From Deltaproteobacteria bacterium (GTDB lineage Bacteria > Desulfobacterota > Desulfobacteria > Desulfobacterales > QNYZ01), in the NCBI GenBank assembly GCA_003973265.1, contig QNYZ01000059.1, positions 1 to 64,000 of the forward strand: a DNA stretch of 64,000 nucleotides, given 5' to 3'. The position numbers were made by a program, and so were the translations under genes. Each line of letters opens with the position of its first letter. Position 1 is the first letter of the stretch. Below the pieces are notes generated by a model. It saw only the letters and a list, made by a program, of their open reading frames with translations, had not been told where the DNA came from and searched no databases. Of this stretch, positions 61,708-64,000 are shown one piece after another.

Positions 61708-62260
61708 GTTCACAATCCCAGAGCCTTGCAACCGGCCCGTTTTTCGTTACCGCTTAACGGAAACGATATCAAAAAAAAATGCCACGCGCTTTTCAATAAT
61801 TTCGTTTCTCGACAATACCCGTTTCATCCATACATTTTATTCATATTTTTCACAGGCACTCTACCGCGACGTTTGAATCTATTTATACAAAATACATGCC
61901 AGGATTCACCGCGCCCTTAAAACAATCAGTTATTGTATATATACAGATAGATAGGTATTTCAAGCGAGCCGTCCGGCCATGTATCATATCCCGGAAAGTG
62001 AGACAGTTATAAATCGCCCGTGGTCCAATCTCCGCCATTTTTCATCCTAACTATCTATATTACCATTGAATATACTGATGAGACACAATCTCTAACCTTG
62101 ATACACTTATGTATCGCTTCGATCAGCTGCCCGTTGCTGTTACCCGGATATATTCAGCTGTTGAAGGATATGGCCAATTGCGGTACCATTTACCCTCAAA
62201 AGACGGACCTGCCGGTGAAACGACCGCGAATAAATATTGGGACTGGAAGTCATCACACAA
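61708..62260. other. Intergenic stretch before the AsmA-like gene
   Basis: AT-rich, no convincing gene or hairpin. A frame at 62020-62412 overlaps the next gene and has no family features. The promoter of the AsmA-like gene is probably here, but none is clear enough to list. Confidence 0.5.
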
Positions 62261-64000
62261 ATGATTGGGAAAAAAACACGCAAAATCTTCATCCGGGCCT
62301 TGCTCGTATTAATCATATTCGGCGGGATAACGATTCTTCTGGACCTTCTCATCCACTACCCTCTGTTTCAACGGTATTTGATCCGGCAGATCGCCGACAC
62401 GACGCAATATGATATCCAGACGGGGAAAATCCGAATTGGTTTTCGGACAGGGCTGGGAATCCATGTATCCAAATTGACCGCCCGGTCCAGAAACTCGGCG
62501 CTTAAGATAATAGCGGACAGCGTCGATATCTCCTTTGCGTATCGGAAGCTGCTCAATCGTCAGCTGATTCCCGAAAGGGCGTATGTCAAAAATGCCCGCA
62601 TCATTATAAACCCGCAGCAGAAAACGACCGGCCCAGTGTCAACGGCGGCGGATCAGGTTCTGGTCGTCGAACAGTCCATCGGGACATTGTTTGGCGGTTT
62701 TAAGCGGGTAATGCTGAAAAACGCGAACCTGACCCTGTTGAACAGTGATTATGGTATTCAGCATCTGAACGCCACCATCCGGGAAATCGGCAGGGGCCGC
62801 GACGGGCGCATCATCGACCTTGACGGTCTGCTTGATATTGCCGATATAACCACGAAGTTCCAATGGAAAGGCACCCTTGCCCGCGCCCCGAATGGCGGGG
62901 ATCACTTTTTTACCCAATCGACCTTGACCGTTACGGATTTACCACTGGCCCATTTTCCATGGCCCCGCCACGTACCGTTTGAAACGGGCCGCGCCTCGGG
63001 GGAGCTAAATATTTCCGGAATAATCGGCGCCGATATTTCGGTCAGCGGCCGATTCGCGGCTGATAATCTTCGCTTCTCCGTAGTAAGGGGCGACCGGACA
63101 AAAACCTACCATATCCCGCATACGGATATGAATATCATGAGCCGGATTGGCCTCCAGGCGATTCACATTGAAAAGCTGACCTGCCGGTTACCGCAAACAA
63201 GCCTTTCGCTGGCCATGCAATTGGACTGGCGCGAACCGTCGAGCCCGAAGATGGATCTTGATATCCGCACCTCGCCGATACCCCTGGCCGCTTTTAAACA
63301 TATTTTCCCGACGCCCCTGGTCCCGGAATGGATAAAGACCCGGCTGTTTCCTTTATTTTCAGGCGGAACTGCCCGGTTGGACCGATTCAGGTTAAATGGG
63401 ACCATCAACCAGATCAACAGCCTGAATCGACCTGGAAATGCCAAGGTCCTCGAGCTGCGCCTGGCGCTTGAAGGACTGACCGCCCTGGCCGGAAATACCG
63501 GCCTTCCCGTGACGCAACTGGGGGGCAACGTCGCCATTGCCGACGGTCAGCTATTGATCACCGACGTCAACGGGCATTTCGGACGATCGGATCTTCACCA
63601 GGTCACCATGACCTGGCCGGATCTTTACGGAAAATCAGATGCATTCCAGATCGGTATTAAGGGAGATTTTCGCCTGGCGGATTTAAAACGCCAATCCGGA
63701 CAACCCATACTGCCCGGCGTGATTCGTCGCGAAATCGACCCGGTCAGTACGGCCCAGGGACAATTATCCGCTGATATCGGGCTGTTTTTTCCCGCTCCGC
63801 AGCAGCCGCCCATCCTGAAAGGCGTGCTGAAAGTAAAAAACGGCCGGATCACCCATTCTGCGCTCCCCCTGCCGCTCGACCTTGCCGATGCCCGCTTTAT
63901 TTTTAATGGGAAAAATCCGGCTCAGCTCGATGCCGCCGGCCGTTGGGGCCAATCGGATATCTCAATTTCCGGGACATTCGGACTGCCCTGGGTGGCAGGC
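62261..64000 (+). CDS. AsmA/DUF3971-like envelope protein, 3' partial
   Basis: 580 visible codons, open to the right edge. One N-terminal membrane helix (about 11-30) is followed by a long beta-rich periplasmic chain: IQTGKIRIGFRTGLGIHV, TSPIPLAAFKHIFPTPLVP, GGTARLDRFRLNGTINQI, GLKGTLKV-like KGVLKVKNGRI. The pattern matches the AsmA/YhdP (DUF3971) superfamily, whose members bridge the two membranes and move phospholipids. GGAAG lies 11 nt upstream. Length cannot be judged because the gene runs off. Confidence 0.82.
   Translation, partial: MIGKKTRKIFIRALLVLIIFGGITILLDLLIHYPLFQRYLIRQIADTTQYDIQTGKIRIGFRTGLGIHVSKLTARSRNSALKIIADSVDISFAYRKLLNRQLIPERAYVKNARIIINPQQKTTGPVSTAADQVLVVEQSIGTLFGGFKRVMLKNANLTLLNSDYGIQHLNATIREIGRGRDGRIIDLDGLLDIADITTKFQWKGTLARAPNGGDHFFTQSTLTVTDLPLAHFPWPRHVPFETGRASGELNISGIIGADISVSGRFAADNLRFSVVRGDRTKTYHIPHTDMNIMSRIGLQAIHIEKLTCRLPQTSLSLAMQLDWREPSSPKMDLDIRTSPIPLAAFKHIFPTPLVPEWIKTRLFPLFSGGTARLDRFRLNGTINQINSLNRPGNAKVLELRLALEGLTALAGNTGLPVTQLGGNVAIADGQLLITDVNGHFGRSDLHQVTMTWPDLYGKSDAFQIGIKGDFRLADLKRQSGQPILPGVIRREIDPVSTAQGQLSADIGLFFPAPQQPPILKGVLKVKNGRITHSALPLPLDLADARFIFNGKNPAQLDAAGRWGQSDISISGTFGLPWVAG

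Noticed and set aside
62020-62412. 130-residue + strand frame before and across the AsmA-like start
   Set aside because: Overlaps the AsmA-like gene in another frame; no features or ribosome site.

Overview
The window looks like a chromosomal segment of a strictly anaerobic Desulfobacterota bacterium (Desulfobacterales / Desulfosarcina-like; an inference from gene content, since there is no rRNA here). Support comes from an oxygen-detoxification island (rubrerythrin, desulfoferrodoxin, two rubredoxin-type proteins, an FprA/Roo flavodiiron protein, flavodoxin, a tri-haem cytochrome), an AhbB-like siroheme-decarboxylase protein, a DVU0298-family protein, and TRAP and peptide ABC uptake systems. 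I found no tRNA, rRNA, CRISPR array, insertion sequence or prophage. Coding density is high and most genes sit in tight co-directional runs.

Layout. 1-4.5 kb (+): the end of a secreted caspase-like/DUF1566 protein, a large lipoprotein, an LpxL-like acyltransferase and a class II aldolase. 4.5-8.5 kb (-): FecR protein, OmpA lipoprotein, CHASE2/HD-GYP protein and a second OmpA lipoprotein, a compact envelope-to-c-di-GMP signalling cassette. 8.6-10.5 kb (-): engB, then hisI-hisG, divergent from a PBP1A gene with back-to-back promoters. 13.3-16.2 kb (-): a TRAP transporter whose promoter carries a bracketing inverted repeat. 16.4-22.5 kb (-): a chain dksA-like / PHP / rnc / radical SAM / sensor kinase / response regulator, mostly overlapping. 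22.8-26.8 kb (-): DHH phosphoesterase, precorrin-2 dehydrogenase, CcsA-like protein and hemA (tetrapyrrole and cytochrome c supply). 27-30.8 kb (+): DMT permease, thiE, thiW and a fused double ECF ATPase (thiamine). 30.8-33.5 kb (+): metK and ahcY, the S-adenosylmethionine cycle. 33.7-35.0 kb (-): two small envelope proteins. 35.2-38.4 kb (+): radical SAM / AhbB-like / cobalamin-type radical SAM operon. 38.4-44.3 kb (-): GAF protein, DHH protein, SUMF1 protein, a cysteine-rich DUF6125 protein with a gamma-carbonic anhydrase, and MltF. 44.5-47.1 kb: a DUF4388-type protein, an orphan protein with three internal repeats, and a Cache-HAMP receptor with no output domain. 47.6-54.3 kb (+): a beta-hydroxyacid dehydrogenase and a complete dppABCDF-type operon. 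54.4-54.9 kb (+): two small proteins. 55-61.7 kb (-): the redox/oxygen-defence island. 62.3-64 kb (+): the start of an AsmA/DUF3971-like envelope protein that runs off the window.

How it fits together. hemA plus precorrin-2 dehydrogenase feed precorrin-2 to siroheme; AhbB-type decarboxylation of siroheme is the haem route known from sulfate reducers, and haem is needed by the cytochrome encoded at 58.8-59.2 kb. The FprA protein, rubredoxin, desulfoferrodoxin and rubrerythrin form a chain that reduces O2, superoxide and peroxide. The two solute-uptake operons share a design feature: a perfect 12-bp stem-loop directly after the binding-protein gene and before the first permease gene. The least explained loci are the CHASE2/OmpA/FecR cassette, the radical SAM/AhbB-like operon, the FMN reductase-ArsC fusion and the triple-repeat protein beside the output-less Cache receptor.
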